Of a stretch of DNA of 41,369 bases, positions 15,975 to 24,552 are shown in pieces. The notes beneath the pieces were generated by a model. That model ran no database searches, was not told the origin of the DNA, and saw nothing but the letters and a program-made list of their open reading frames with translations. The DNA is from Eubacterium sp. Lineage in GTDB: Bacteria > Bacillota_A > Clostridia > Lachnospirales > Lachnospiraceae. The stretch is taken from positions 1-41,369 of the forward strand of contig JAFVEX010000040.1 of assembly GCA_017475785.1 (NCBI GenBank). Direction: 5' to 3'. Position numbers and translations under genes: made by a program. Positions within the stretch are counted from its first letter, which is position 1. Each line of letters opens with the position of its first letter.

Positions 15975-16784
15975 CTACAGCAGCTTGCAGCCGCAGTTCG
16001 GGCAGAATTTCGTGCCGGTGGTCTTCGCGCCGCAGTTCGGGCAGTAATTGGGAATCTGCTGTGCCGCGGGCGCCGTATAGACAGCCGGGCCTGACGCCGC
16101 GCCGCCGATCATGCTCTGGGAAGCCTGTGCCTCCGCGACCTTCTGCACGCCCTCAGGATATGTGAAACTTGAGATGACGAAATCCGTGATCGCGATTCCG
16201 ATCAGGCGCATTTCGTAATCCAGATCGGAACAGATGCCCGCGGCGATCTGATCCGCGTTTGCCTGCAGGTGGAAGAGATCCTTCCCCTCCTGCACGATCC
16301 ATTTCATCAGGAGCTGATCCAGCTTTGAGATTACGCGCTCCCTGACATCCTCGATGCCGAACTGCTGCTGAATTCCGGCGATCTTGTCAATCAGCGTCTG
16401 ATAATCATCTACACGGCAGTTGAACGTCCCAAAGGAACGAATCGGCATACCGCCAGGCAGCGTCTCCACCGGAATATTGATGGCGTTTTTGGTTCCCCAC
16501 CGGACTGTGACCTCTTTTGTATTGATAAAGAGTACTTCTGCGCGAAGTCCGCTGGTAAAGCCAAATTTAAATCCAGCGAGCGAAGACAAAAACGGCACGA
16601 TATCAGACGCGATATCAAAGCTGCCTTCGTCGCGGAATATCCCCTCGATTTTCCCGTTGTAGAGGAAAAGAGCATCCTGGCCCGGATGAATCACAAGGCG
16701 GCTTCCTTTTTTGATCTCGTTATCTTTCCATTTCCAGAAAAGAACTTCTTCTCCGTATTCCTGCCATTCGATCACCTTGGCCAT
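15975..16784 (-). CDS. SPFH-domain protein with C-terminal zinc ribbon (YdjI-like)
   Basis: 269 residues: an N-terminal SPFH/virion-core-like domain (VIEWQEYGEEVLFWKWKDNE, LVIHPGQDALFLYNGKIEGI, FTSGLRAEVLFINTKEVTVR), a helical region around 120-225, and a zinc ribbon at the end (YCPNCGAKTTGTKFCPNCGC). It resembles B. subtilis YdjI, encoded beside pspA and ydjGH, where these proteins help recruit PspA to the stressed membrane. No transmembrane helix is visible, so it should be cytoplasmic and membrane-associated by contacts with its neighbour. It is separated from the YdjG-like gene by 102 nt with a small TCTGCCG/CGGCAGA hairpin; GGAGGGAC precedes the ATG. Confidence 0.88.
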   Translation of the reverse strand: MAKVIEWQEYGEEVLFWKWKDNEIKKGSRLVIHPGQDALFLYNGKIEGIFRDEGSFDIASDIVPFLSSLAGFKFGFTSGLRAEVLFINTKEVTVRWGTKNAINIPVETLPGGMPIRSFGTFNCRVDDYQTLIDKIAGIQQQFGIEDVRERVISKLDQLLMKWIVQEGKDLFHLQANADQIAAGICSDLDYEMRLIGIAITDFVISSFTYPEGVQKVAEAQASQSMIGGAASGPAVYTAPAAQQIPNYCPNCGAKTTGTKFCPNCGCKLL

Positions 16785-16886
16785 AATGTCCCTCCGTCGT
16801 TGATGGTTTCTGTCTGCCGCAATGCCATGAAGATTCCATCTGCCGTCACGGCAGAAGCTGATCCAGGCGTTTTTTGCCGCAGTTCC

Positions 16887-17945
16887 TTAATGTGTCGCCA
16901 TGACAATAATAAAAATGATGGCGATAATCGCCAGGATAAACAGGATAATTTTCACCGGGCTCTTCGGATAGGATCCGCTGATTGCCCCTGTTTCTCCGTT
17001 TATGACGACGTGATAGGTCTCGTTTCCGTACTGATAGGAAGTCGTGTAGACCGGAAGCATGACATACTTGAATGTCTCATTGCGGTAGGTGCTCTGTACC
17101 TTCAGATCCCGCACAGCGTCAAACCGGCCAAGAACGTCCTGGCGCGCGTCGGCGGTGAGCTTCTGCTCCATAATCTTTCTGGCGTCATTGTGCCCGCTCT
17201 CCAGCGGTTTTGTAAAGCACTCCGCGCGGTATCCGGCAAAATAATCCGGCGACCAGGAGACTGCCTTCGTCGTCCCGAAGGACTCGACATTGCCAAGCAG
17301 AGCGAGATCCATATGCTCTGTCGCTCGGACCAGCACGTCGTCAAAATTGTGCGAGACGTGCCCATTTGTGAAGAACCAGTCCGTGTGCGTCTCTGTGTGA
17401 ACCTTCCCGTCCGGCCCTTTCTTGTGTTCCACGCGGTTTCTGCCGCCCTGCGCCGTGTAATACGCGCTTGCTCTGGCGTCAAATGTCCAGTAGGGCAGGT
17501 AGATTCCTGTCAGCTTGCCGGACTGATACAGGTTCTTCAGCGCGTTCGGCGCAAAAGACCTCTTGGACAGCCAGTTGCGGAAAATTTCTCCGACCTGCTT
17601 CTGGTCAATCCTGAAGGGCACGATGCCGTCCGGCGGCAAAGCCTGCTCCTGCTTTTCCGCCAGGACGTACACATTTCCGCAGTAAGGGCAGTTCACAGAC
17701 GTGCAGTCCGCGTCCACCTCTATCTTCGCGCCGCACCCTTTGCACTGCATGGTGCTGGTCTCGCGCCCGGGATCCGGCCGGAGCCCCGCGAGCCTGTCTC
17801 TGGTAAGTGTGTGCTCCACCACCTTTGACGCGTCGTTTACGATCGGGATCTGATGCCCGCAGCTCTCGCACTGGAGCGCCTGGCTTTTCGCGTTAAAGGT
17901 CATGCGGCTTCCGCAGTTTTCACACTGATATGACTTTGTTTCCAT
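16887..17945 (-). CDS. YdjG-like membrane protein with two N-terminal zinc ribbons
   Basis: 352 residues. Two CxxC...CxxC ribbons occur at Cys8/11/26/29 and Cys68/71/86/89. A middle domain (GIVPFRIDQKQVGEIFRNWL, YLPYWTFDARASAYY, DDVLVRATEHMDLALL) is followed by a single C-terminal transmembrane helix (KIILFILAIIAIIFIIVMA). It matches the B. subtilis YdjG type, sometimes mislabelled as a PriA-related helicase because of the ribbons; no helicase motif is present. It begins 3 nt after the pspA stop. It probably anchors PspA and the SPFH protein at the membrane. B. subtilis also has ydjH in this operon; no equivalent is seen here. Confidence 0.82.
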   Translation of the reverse strand: METKSYQCENCGSRMTFNAKSQALQCESCGHQIPIVNDASKVVEHTLTRDRLAGLRPDPGRETSTMQCKGCGAKIEVDADCTSVNCPYCGNVYVLAEKQEQALPPDGIVPFRIDQKQVGEIFRNWLSKRSFAPNALKNLYQSGKLTGIYLPYWTFDARASAYYTAQGGRNRVEHKKGPDGKVHTETHTDWFFTNGHVSHNFDDVLVRATEHMDLALLGNVESFGTTKAVSWSPDYFAGYRAECFTKPLESGHNDARKIMEQKLTADARQDVLGRFDAVRDLKVQSTYRNETFKYVMLPVYTTSYQYGNETYHVVINGETGAISGSYPKSPVKIILFILAIIAIIFIIVMATH

Positions 17946-17948
17946 ATA

Positions 17949-18638
17949 TTACAGGCCGAGCTTCGCCTTCAGCGCTTCCAGCTCGGAATCCACATCCGGG
18001 TTATTCTCGGTGTCGTACTTCGCCTGAAGGTCCTTGACCGTCTGATGTGCCGCGGACTCATTCAGCTCTGCGCGGGCATTTGCCTCGTCGAGCATCTTGT
18101 TCGCCTTCTCCTCCATCCGGTCAAACGCCGCTTCGCTGCTGGATGTATCGATATTGCCGACCTTCTCGGTAAGCTCGTTGATCTTCTCCTGCGCCTTCGC
18201 CGCGGCAACCTTTGCCTTGATCGAAGCCTTGCGGTCATTCAGCTCGTCGATGTCTCTGGCGAGCTTGTCGTGCATCTGTTTCATCTTCTGCGCATTTGCG
18301 TCAGCATTTGCGGCCATCTGCTCTCTGTAGGCAAGATCCTTTGAAAGCTGCGCCTTGCGCTCCAGGAATGTCTTCGCGTCTGTTTCATTTCCGGCAATCA
18401 GGGCTTTTTCAGCGTATTTCTCCATCTTGGAGATTTCTTCCTTAAGCTCATCGAGCTGACGGTTCGCCTTCGTAGCCTCGGCCATGACTGCCGTGGTCTC
18501 TGCTTTAACTCTGCCAAGGTCGCTTTCCATATCGCGAAGATACTGGTCAATCATCTTCTCCGGATCCTCAGCCCTGTCCAGCAGCTGGTTGATGTTTGCC
18601 GCCATGATGTCTTTGAAACGCTTTAAAATACTTGCCAT
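17949..18638 (-). CDS. pspA: PspA/IM30/LiaH family membrane-stress protein
   Basis: 229 residues, almost entirely coiled coil, starting MASILKRFKDIMAANINQLL, the amphipathic helix that binds membranes, followed by DRAEDPEKMIDQYLRDMESD, a signature of the family. These proteins form ESCRT-III-like rods and sheets that stabilise damaged membranes. It is the first gene of the three-gene block with YdjG-like and SPFH proteins. A clear vegetative-type promoter and a short leader hairpin (TGTTTC/GAAACA, 18670-18686) precede it; I do not see an alternative-sigma-factor consensus. Confidence 0.93.
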   Translation of the reverse strand: MASILKRFKDIMAANINQLLDRAEDPEKMIDQYLRDMESDLGRVKAETTAVMAEATKANRQLDELKEEISKMEKYAEKALIAGNETDAKTFLERKAQLSKDLAYREQMAANADANAQKMKQMHDKLARDIDELNDRKASIKAKVAAAKAQEKINELTEKVGNIDTSSSEAAFDRMEEKANKMLDEANARAELNESAAHQTVKDLQAKYDTENNPDVDSELEALKAKLGL

Positions 18639-18700
18639 ATTGATTTCCTCCGTGCTTGAAAGATTTGCCTGTTTCTTCTTGAAACAGAATGGATATGGTT

Positions 18701-18729
18701 ATTATATGCTATTTTTCGGTACTTGTGCA
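18701..18729 (-). promoter_or_regulatory. Promoter of the pspA operon
   Basis: On the minus strand TGCACA (18724-18729) and TATAAT (18701-18706) are 17 bases apart, about 62 bases upstream of the pspA start. Confidence 0.75.
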
Positions 18730-18793
18730 GATTGTTTTGTGAATTTTATATGGATTTTACAAAATGATTGCGCGCTGTGGTCTTTTTTTCTTA

Positions 18794-19642
18794 TTATCTG
18801 TCTTCCAGCAGCGCTCTGTAAATTTCCTTTTTGGAGACGCCTCTGTCCGCGGCGACCCGCTTCATCGCTTCTTTCCTGTCCATCCCCTGTCCAGTGTAAA
18901 AATCCATGTGCTCAGCAGGCGTCAGCTTTTCCCACTCCCGGATGGCCTCTGCGCGGATTTCTTCCCGCGGTTTTCCCGCCAGAACCAGGACATATTCGCC
19001 GCGCGGCGCCTCTGCCTCATAGATTGCAGCTGCTTCATCCAGTGTGGTCCGGATCACGGTTTCGTGCAGCTTTGTCAGTTCCCTGCAGAGCGACACGCGG
19101 CGGTCTCCTCCAAGGACGGCGCGCAGCTCATCCAGTGTCCTGCGGAGGTGGTGCGGCGCCTCATACAGCACGATCGTGCGGGTCTCCTGCCTGAGTTCTT
19201 CGAGAACTTCTCTTCTCTCCTTGTTTTCACGCGGCAGAAACGCCTCGAACACGAACCGGCGTGTCGGAAGCCCCGAAATCGTGAGCGCCGTAATAACCGC
19301 AGCCGGCCCCGGCACAGCCGTGACTGCGACGCCCGCGTCCCAGGCCATCACTGCCAGCTCCTCGCCGGGATCCGAGATCCCGGGCGTTCCGGCGTCTGTA
19401 ATCAGGGCAACCGTCTCTCCCTTTAGCATCCGCTCAACCAGGCGGCGCCCCTTTTCATATTTATTATACTCATGATAACTGGTCATCGGCGTGTGAATGT
19501 CAAAATGATTCAGCAGGCGGATGCTGTTGCGCGTATCCTCCGCCGCAATGACATCTGCCTCCCGCAGCGCGCGGACCGCGCGCATGGAGATATCCTCCAG
19601 ATTGCCGATCGGAGTCGCGCACAAAATCAGTTTTCCCGCCAT
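18794..19642 (-). CDS. rsmI: 16S rRNA (cytidine(1402)-2'-O)-methyltransferase
   Basis: 282 residues with the tetrapyrrole-methylase fold signature of RsmI: LILCATPIGNLEDISMRAVR at the N-terminus, VIAAEDTRNSIRLLNHF, TSYHEYN, ALITDAGTPGISDPGEELAV and VTAVPGPAAVITALTISGLP. It uses SAM to 2'-O-methylate C1402 in the ribosomal P site. It is the last gene of holB-ricT-trmN6-rsmI, starting 3 nt after trmN6. No clear terminator follows before the pspA promoter. Confidence 0.97.
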   Translation of the reverse strand: MAGKLILCATPIGNLEDISMRAVRALREADVIAAEDTRNSIRLLNHFDIHTPMTSYHEYNKYEKGRRLVERMLKGETVALITDAGTPGISDPGEELAVMAWDAGVAVTAVPGPAAVITALTISGLPTRRFVFEAFLPRENKERREVLEELRQETRTIVLYEAPHHLRRTLDELRAVLGGDRRVSLCRELTKLHETVIRTTLDEAAAIYEAEAPRGEYVLVLAGKPREEIRAEAIREWEKLTPAEHMDFYTGQGMDRKEAMKRVAADRGVSKKEIYRALLEDR

Positions 19643-19645
19643 ATG

Positions 19646-20398
19646 TCACCTTCCATAAATCTGTAAAACTTCGTCCGTGTAGACGCCGGGACGCTCATAT
19701 ATAATGAGCGGCGGCTCCACGCGCATTCCGGAGCGGCCGCCCCGGACAGCCTCAATGAGAACGAGGTTCGGCTCGCGGTCCGCGTACGGGTGGACGAGCC
19801 GCATGCGCTTTGGCTCAAGGTTGTGTTTTGACAGCGTCCGCAGGATCTCGGCAAGACGGAACGGTCTGTGCACCATAAACAGTTTTCCGCGGCTTTTTAG
19901 TAATTTTGCCGAGGATTCCGTAAATTCATCGAGCGTACAGCAGACCTCATGCCGCGCGATGCGCAGACTCTCATCGGGGTTGACGAGACCGTGATCGCCG
20001 ATCATGTACGGCGGATTCCCTGTCACAACATCAAAAGAAGCCGCACCAAACAGCTGTGCAGCTTCCCTGATATCCCCGTTGACAATCCGGATCCGCTCCT
20101 CCAGATGGTTGTACGCCACACTCTTTCTGGCGAGCGCGGCACTCTCTGCCTGAATCTCAAGGCCGGTAATTCCGCCCGCTTCGGTCCGCGCTGCAAGCAG
20201 AATCGGAATAATGCCATTTCCGCAGCCCAGATCAATCACGCTCTCTCCCTGGCGCACATCCGCGAAAGAAGCCAGCAGCACTGCGTCAATTCCAAACCGG
20301 AATCCTGTTTCTGACTGATACAGATAATACCCGTTCTGTAAATCATCCAGCTGTATGCCTGCCTTCGGATTCCGGTTCCGGCTGTTCTGCTCTGCCAT
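19646..20398 (-). CDS. trmN6: tRNA1(Val) (adenine(37)-N6)-methyltransferase family protein (YfiC/YabB-like)
   Basis: 250 residues: class I SAM-binding motif VIDLGCGNGIIPILLAAR followed by GLEIQ, and the N6-adenine methyltransferase motif NPPY in DVVTGNPPYMI. The N-terminal GYYLYQSETGFRFGIDAVLL is typical of the YfiC group. It should methylate A37 of a tRNA, though exact tRNA specificity in clostridia is not established. Gene order matches B. subtilis yabB, but yabA, normally between ricT and yabB, is absent. The gap to ricT is 15 nt. Confidence 0.9.
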   Translation of the reverse strand: MAEQNSRNRNPKAGIQLDDLQNGYYLYQSETGFRFGIDAVLLASFADVRQGESVIDLGCGNGIIPILLAARTEAGGITGLEIQAESAALARKSVAYNHLEERIRIVNGDIREAAQLFGAASFDVVTGNPPYMIGDHGLVNPDESLRIARHEVCCTLDEFTESSAKLLKSRGKLFMVHRPFRLAEILRTLSKHNLEPKRMRLVHPYADREPNLVLIEAVRGGRSGMRVEPPLIIYERPGVYTDEVLQIYGR

Positions 20399-20413
20399 CT
20401 CTGCCCCTGCTGC

Positions 20414-21718
20414 CTACTCTCTCGTCTGCTTTGCCTGCTGGTTTCCCTGCTCGCTCCGCTCGCCAGAGCGTCTGCGGTGCCTTCTGCGCCGCCGCTTATC
20501 CTGGCCGGCCTTTGCTGCGCCGGCAGCTTCAGAAGCATCCCCGGCGCCCGCAGCTGTATCAGCGGTTTTTGTTTTATACTGCTCCGCGCCTTTAGACATG
20601 TCAGCGGCTTTTGACCTCGACTGCTCCGCGCTTCTCGTTTTCGGCAGATCTGCCGCTTTGCCTCTGGCGTTCTCCGCTCCCCTGGCTTTCTCAGATCCCC
20701 TGGCAGCCTCTGATCCTCTGCCTCTTTCGGAAACACCGGAATCCTGTTTTGCGGCTTTTTCCGCCAGACTCTGCTCCACGGCTCTTGCTCTGCGGTTTTT
20801 CCGCTCGGCGGCGCGCTCCCGCGCCTGTTCCCTGGCCGCCGCGGCGCGCTGCTCCTGCTCCGCGCGCGCGTCACGCTCCTTGCGCCTTCGCGCGCCCTTT
20901 TTGTGACGCTCGATAATCGTAATTTCGTCCGCGGCCATCTCCTCAACCGTCGTCTCATCGTCCGTCTCAATCAGAACGCGGACAGACTGCTTCAGAATGT
21001 TGACCGTCTGAACCTCGCCCGAGATTCCTTCCGCGTTCTGGACGATATCGCCGACATTGGGCAGCTGCCTGTTGAGGTATTCGTAGGTCTCCTGCTCATT
21101 TTTCAGACAGCACATCAGCCGCCCGCACGCGCCGGAAATCTTCGTCGGATTGAGCGACAGATTCTGCTCCTTCGCCATTTTGATCGATACCGGGATAAAA
21201 TCCGTCAGGTACGTGCTGCAGCAGACCGGACGGCCGCAGATGCCGATGCCGCCGAGAAGCTTTGTCTCGTCACGCACGCCAATCTGCCGGAGCTCAATTC
21301 TCGTCTTGAACACAGAGGCAAGATCCTTGATCAGCTCCCGGAAGTCGACGCGTCCGTCCGCGGTGAAATAAAACACCAGCTTCTTGTGGTCAAACGTATA
21401 CTCCGTGTCGATCAGCTTCATCTCCAGGCCGTGCTCCCGGATCTTTTTTTTGCAGACCGCAAACGCCTCCCGCGCCTGCCTCTCGTTCTCCAGCCTCTTT
21501 TCCTCATCCTGCGCCGACGCCACCCGGATCACCTTGCGGAGCGGCTGCGTCACCTGCGCGTCTTCCATGTCCTGCGGGGGCATTACCACGCGGCCGCTCT
21601 CCACGCCGCGCGCCGTCTCCACAATGACACGGCTGCCGGTCTTTATCTCATAATCCGCAGGATCAAAATAATATATTTTCCCAGCGTGCCGAAATCTCAC
21701 GCCGATAATTCTAACCAT
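20414..21718 (-). CDS. ricT: PSP1/RicT (YaaT) family regulator with a long low-complexity tail
   Basis: 434 residues against about 275 in B. subtilis. The PSP1 core (1-265) is intact: VRFRHAGKIYYFDPADYEI, YTFDHKKLVFYFTADGRVDF and the conserved Cys region GGIGICGRPVCCSTYLTDFI and KISGACGRLMCCLKNE. RicT joins RicA and RicF in a complex that stimulates RNase Y mRNA processing and phosphorelay in Bacillus. Residues 275-434 are Ala/Arg/Glu/Lys repeats (RARAVEQSLAEKAAKQD, ARGSEKARGAENARGKAADL, KRRRRRHRRRSG), probably disordered and RNA-binding, an inferred extra function. It starts 3 nt after holB. Confidence 0.92.
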   Translation of the reverse strand: MVRIIGVRFRHAGKIYYFDPADYEIKTGSRVIVETARGVESGRVVMPPQDMEDAQVTQPLRKVIRVASAQDEEKRLENERQAREAFAVCKKKIREHGLEMKLIDTEYTFDHKKLVFYFTADGRVDFRELIKDLASVFKTRIELRQIGVRDETKLLGGIGICGRPVCCSTYLTDFIPVSIKMAKEQNLSLNPTKISGACGRLMCCLKNEQETYEYLNRQLPNVGDIVQNAEGISGEVQTVNILKQSVRVLIETDDETTVEEMAADEITIIERHKKGARRRKERDARAEQEQRAAAAREQARERAAERKNRRARAVEQSLAEKAAKQDSGVSERGRGSEAARGSEKARGAENARGKAADLPKTRSAEQSRSKAADMSKGAEQYKTKTADTAAGAGDASEAAGAAKAGQDKRRRRRHRRRSGERSEQGNQQAKQTRE

Positions 21719-21721
21719 TTG

Positions 21722-22729
21722 TCAGTTCTCCCTGATAGTCAAAAACAACAGCTCCATCACGAGATCGAAATTTACATTCGCGCGCAGCCTGGTCGCGGCC
21801 GTCCCGATTGCCTGAATGATGGTCTCGATTCCCTCATAAGAGCTGACCGAAGCGCGCTCCTTGATCGCGTTGATTTCATCTTTAAATACAAGATTGTCGA
21901 TTTCCCGCGTGGCCTTGAACAGCAGCACGTCCCGGAACCACATCTCAAAAATCTCCAGATACGCGTATACGCTCTGCTTTTCGGAGGCCATGAACTTCAT
22001 CGCGTCGATCAGATCCAGGCTGTCCATGCGTCTGGAGGCTTTCATCAGCCGCACGGCATTCTGCGTCATATGCATAAACTCCGAAGATTCCGCGGCCTTG
22101 ATTGCCTTTCCCACATTTCCCTGCGCGTAGGAAGCCTCTATCTCAGCCTGATAATCCGGTACGTGAAGATTCTGCATCAGATACTCCTTGACCTGCTCGT
22201 CGCCAACCGGCTTGAGGCTGAGCGTAACGCAGCGCGACTGGATCGTCGGCAGCAGAATGTCCGGATTTTCCGCAAGCAGAATGATAACGACATACGACGG
22301 CGGTTCTTCAATCGTCTTCAGCATCGCGTTCTGCGCAGAGGGCGTCAGCTTTTCCGCTTCATCTATAATATAGATCTTATACGCGCTCTCGTACGGACGG
22401 ATGTCTACGGTGTCCACAAGCTGTGAGCGGATATCGTCCACGCCGATGCTTCCCGGCTTCTCGTGCGTCACATAAATCACATCCGGATGGTTTCCGCTGA
22501 GCATCTTCGCGCAGGACGGACAGGTAAGGCACGGATCATCCCCGCCTGATTCGCAGAGCAGATCCATCGCAAACAGAGAGGCCAGCAGGTTTTTTCCGGA
22601 TCCCTCGTCTCCGCCGAAAATCCAGGCATGCGAAACATTGCCGCTCTTTACGACATTCCTGAGATGCGCCTTGATTTCTTCATGTCCGACAACCTGATCG
22701 AACCCCATGAATTTTTCCAGTTCACGCAT
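21722..22729 (-). CDS. holB: DNA polymerase III delta' subunit
   Basis: 335 residues from the ATG at 22729 (MRELEKFMGFDQVVGHEEIK), chosen because GGAGG lies 7 nt upstream; the longer open frame has no support. AAA+ clamp-loader features: Walker-A-like GGDEGSGKNLLA, the zinc motif CLTCPSCAKML with an upstream Cys, IIDEAEKLTPSAQNAMLKTI, EEPPSYVVIILLAEN and the SRC motif TIQSRC. It loads the beta clamp together with tau and delta subunits. It heads the four-gene operon. The Walker A lysine is present (GKN in place of GKT/S), so nucleotide binding may be weak. Confidence 0.95.
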   Translation of the reverse strand: MRELEKFMGFDQVVGHEEIKAHLRNVVKSGNVSHAWIFGGDEGSGKNLLASLFAMDLLCESGGDDPCLTCPSCAKMLSGNHPDVIYVTHEKPGSIGVDDIRSQLVDTVDIRPYESAYKIYIIDEAEKLTPSAQNAMLKTIEEPPSYVVIILLAENPDILLPTIQSRCVTLSLKPVGDEQVKEYLMQNLHVPDYQAEIEASYAQGNVGKAIKAAESSEFMHMTQNAVRLMKASRRMDSLDLIDAMKFMASEKQSVYAYLEIFEMWFRDVLLFKATREIDNLVFKDEINAIKERASVSSYEGIETIIQAIGTAATRLRANVNFDLVMELLFLTIREN

Positions 22730-22792
22730 GCCGTCCCCTCCATGTCTGCCGCGCGGCGCGCGGCGCCTTCCTTTCTTTTTCGCTGATAGTAT

Positions 22793-22821
22793 AGTATAGC
22801 ATAGAATGCAAACCCGGTCAA
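22793..22821 (-). promoter_or_regulatory. Promoter of the holB-ricT-trmN6-rsmI operon
   Basis: On the minus strand TTGACC (22816-22821) and TATACT (22793-22798) are 17 bases apart. A very GC-rich dyad (GCCGCGCG/GCGCGCGGC, about 22749-22765) lies between it and the ribosome binding site. Confidence 0.8.
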
Positions 22822-22882
22822 AGTGTGGTACAATCTGTCCAGAAATGATTAGGAAACGATTCCAGAAAAACAAGGTGACAAT

Positions 22883-23506
22883 ATGGGAAAACTGTTCTAT
22901 CTCATGGGAAAAAGCGCCACCGGAAAGGATCACGTCTATCACGCCCTTTTGTCCGATCAGGCGCTTGATCTGCATCCGCTTGTACTCTATACCACGCGCC
23001 CGATGCGCGAAGGCGAGCGCGACGGACGCGAATACCACTTTACCGACCTCTCTCATCTGCAGACGCTGCGCGAAAAAGGCCTTGTCATCGAAGAACGGGT
23101 CTACCAGACCATCAGCGGCCCCTGGCATTACGCCACCGTAGATGACGGAAGCCTCCGGCTTGACAGGCAAAGCTATCTTTCCATCGGAACACTTGAATCC
23201 TTCCGGAAAATCCGCGCGCATTTCGGCCCGCAAGCCGTAATCCCGCTGTATCTGGAGACCGAAGACGGACTACGGCTCACGCATGCCCTGCAGCGTGAAA
23301 AAAAGCAGCCGCGGCCAAATTACGCGGAACTCTGCCGACGCTTTCTTGCCGACAACGAGGATTTTTCCGAAGATAAAATTACCGGAGCCGGCATTACAGA
23401 CCGCATCCCGAACAACACCACGCTTGCGGCGTGCATAGAAGCTGCGCGCGGCCGGATCATGGATTGTCTGTCAGAAAAGATCGTTGAACCGGACAGAACT
23501 ATATGA
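22883..23506 (+). CDS. Guanylate-kinase-like protein
   Basis: 207 residues: P-loop GKSATGKD at 9-16, and YTTRPMREGERDGREYHF, the GMP-binding signature of guanylate kinases. The central part (YQTISGPWHYATVDDGSLRL) and the end (ITDRIPNNTTLAACIEAARG) diverge from housekeeping Gmk. It may phosphorylate GMP, or be a paralogue with another role; the catalytic arginines cannot be checked without an alignment. It stands divergent from holB. A TACAAT box at 22830 could be its -10 and AAGGTG its ribosome binding site. A LysR gene follows after 56 nt. Confidence 0.85.
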   Translation: MGKLFYLMGKSATGKDHVYHALLSDQALDLHPLVLYTTRPMREGERDGREYHFTDLSHLQTLREKGLVIEERVYQTISGPWHYATVDDGSLRLDRQSYLSIGTLESFRKIRAHFGPQAVIPLYLETEDGLRLTHALQREKKQPRPNYAELCRRFLADNEDFSEDKITGAGITDRIPNNTTLAACIEAARGRIMDCLSEKIVEPDRTI

Positions 23507-23562
23507 TATAGTAGAGTCTGTTGTTATCATAAATTCAAATCCTCAGAAAAGAGAACACGCCA

Positions 23563-24474
23563 ATGATGGACATCACTTACGACTACTACCGCATCTTTTA
23601 CTATGTAGCCAAATACAAAAGCTTCACCCGCGCGGCTTCTATCCTCATGAACAGCCAGCCAAACATCACGCGCTCGATGAATAACCTTGAGCGGCAGCTG
23701 GGCTGCAAGCTGTTTATCCGCTCCAACCGCGGCGTCCGCCTGACGGCTGACGGACAGAGCCTCTACAAGCACGTCGCGGTAGCCTTTGAACAGCTGCAGA
23801 CGGCCGAGCGCGAGCTGGAGAACGCGGCGAATCTGCAGAGCGGATCTGTCACGATCAGCGCAACGGAAACGGCTCTGCACGGGATTCTGCTCCCGGTGCT
23901 CCGCTCTTATCACGCGGAGTACCCTGAAATCCATCTGCGGATTTCCAATCAGAAAACCTACAGCGCCGTGGAGGCTGTCCGCAACCGTCTGTCCGACCTG
24001 GCTGTCGTCACGACGCCGACGCAGATCACGAAACCGCTGACAGAGACGCGCCTGCTGGATTTTCACGAGGTTCTGGTATGCGGGCCGCGCTACGCGGATC
24101 TCGCCAGGCAGCCGCGGCATCTGTCCGAGATCTCTTCCTGCCCGATGGTCAGCCTCGGCCGGGAGTCCATGACCTTCCAGTTTTATAATGACTTTTTCTT
24201 CCAGCACGGCCTAGAGTACACGGTGGATGTGGAAGCGGCAACCGCAGACCAGCTTCTTCCGCTGATTATGCACGATCTGGGCATCGGGTTCGTTCCGGAA
24301 AGCCTGATTGAAGGCAGAAACCTTTCCGACGGCATCTGCCGGATCCCGCTGGTCGAGGAGATTCCGATGCGGTCCATCTGCCTGATCGAATATGCCGGCA
24401 CTTCTCTGGATTCCGCTGCCGCCAGGCTGAAGGAGATGCTGCTGCAGGCAGCTACAGAAAAGAAAGAATTGTAA
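23563..24474 (+). CDS. LysR-family transcriptional regulator
   Basis: 303 residues: N-terminal winged HTH (YDYYRIFYYVAKYKSFTRAA, SQPNITRSMNNLERQLGCKL, FIRSNRGVRLTADGQ) and a C-terminal periplasmic-binding-protein-like effector domain (SGSVTISATETALHGILLPV, ADQLLPLIMHDLGIGFVPES). Cytoplasmic DNA-binding protein. The effector is unknown. It ends 78 nt upstream of the purine permease, which has its own promoter, so it may control that gene in response to a purine or related signal (inference). Confidence 0.93.
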   Translation: MMDITYDYYRIFYYVAKYKSFTRAASILMNSQPNITRSMNNLERQLGCKLFIRSNRGVRLTADGQSLYKHVAVAFEQLQTAERELENAANLQSGSVTISATETALHGILLPVLRSYHAEYPEIHLRISNQKTYSAVEAVRNRLSDLAVVTTPTQITKPLTETRLLDFHEVLVCGPRYADLARQPRHLSEISSCPMVSLGRESMTFQFYNDFFFQHGLEYTVDVEAATADQLLPLIMHDLGIGFVPESLIEGRNLSDGICRIPLVEEIPMRSICLIEYAGTSLDSAAARLKEMLLQAATEKKEL

Positions 24475-24485
24475 CAATCTCTTAA

Positions 24486-24514
24486 TGGACAAGAGTTTAT
24501 AATTATTTTATAAT
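24486..24514 (+). promoter_or_regulatory. Promoter of the purine permease gene
   Basis: TGGACA (24486-24491) and TATAAT (24509-24514) are 17 bases apart. Only about 30 nt of leader remain, too short for a purine riboswitch. Confidence 0.78.
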
Positions 24515-24552
24515 TGTCAGGTATTTTATCAATACTCTGGAGGAATTTAAAT

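Noticed and set aside
22730..23233. N-terminal extension of holB to 503 residues
   Set aside because: It overlaps the promoter and the divergent guanylate-kinase-like gene; the start at 22729 has a perfect GGAGG site.
24475..24552. Purine riboswitch before the permease
   Set aside because: The leader after the promoter is about 30 nt and has no three-way junction.
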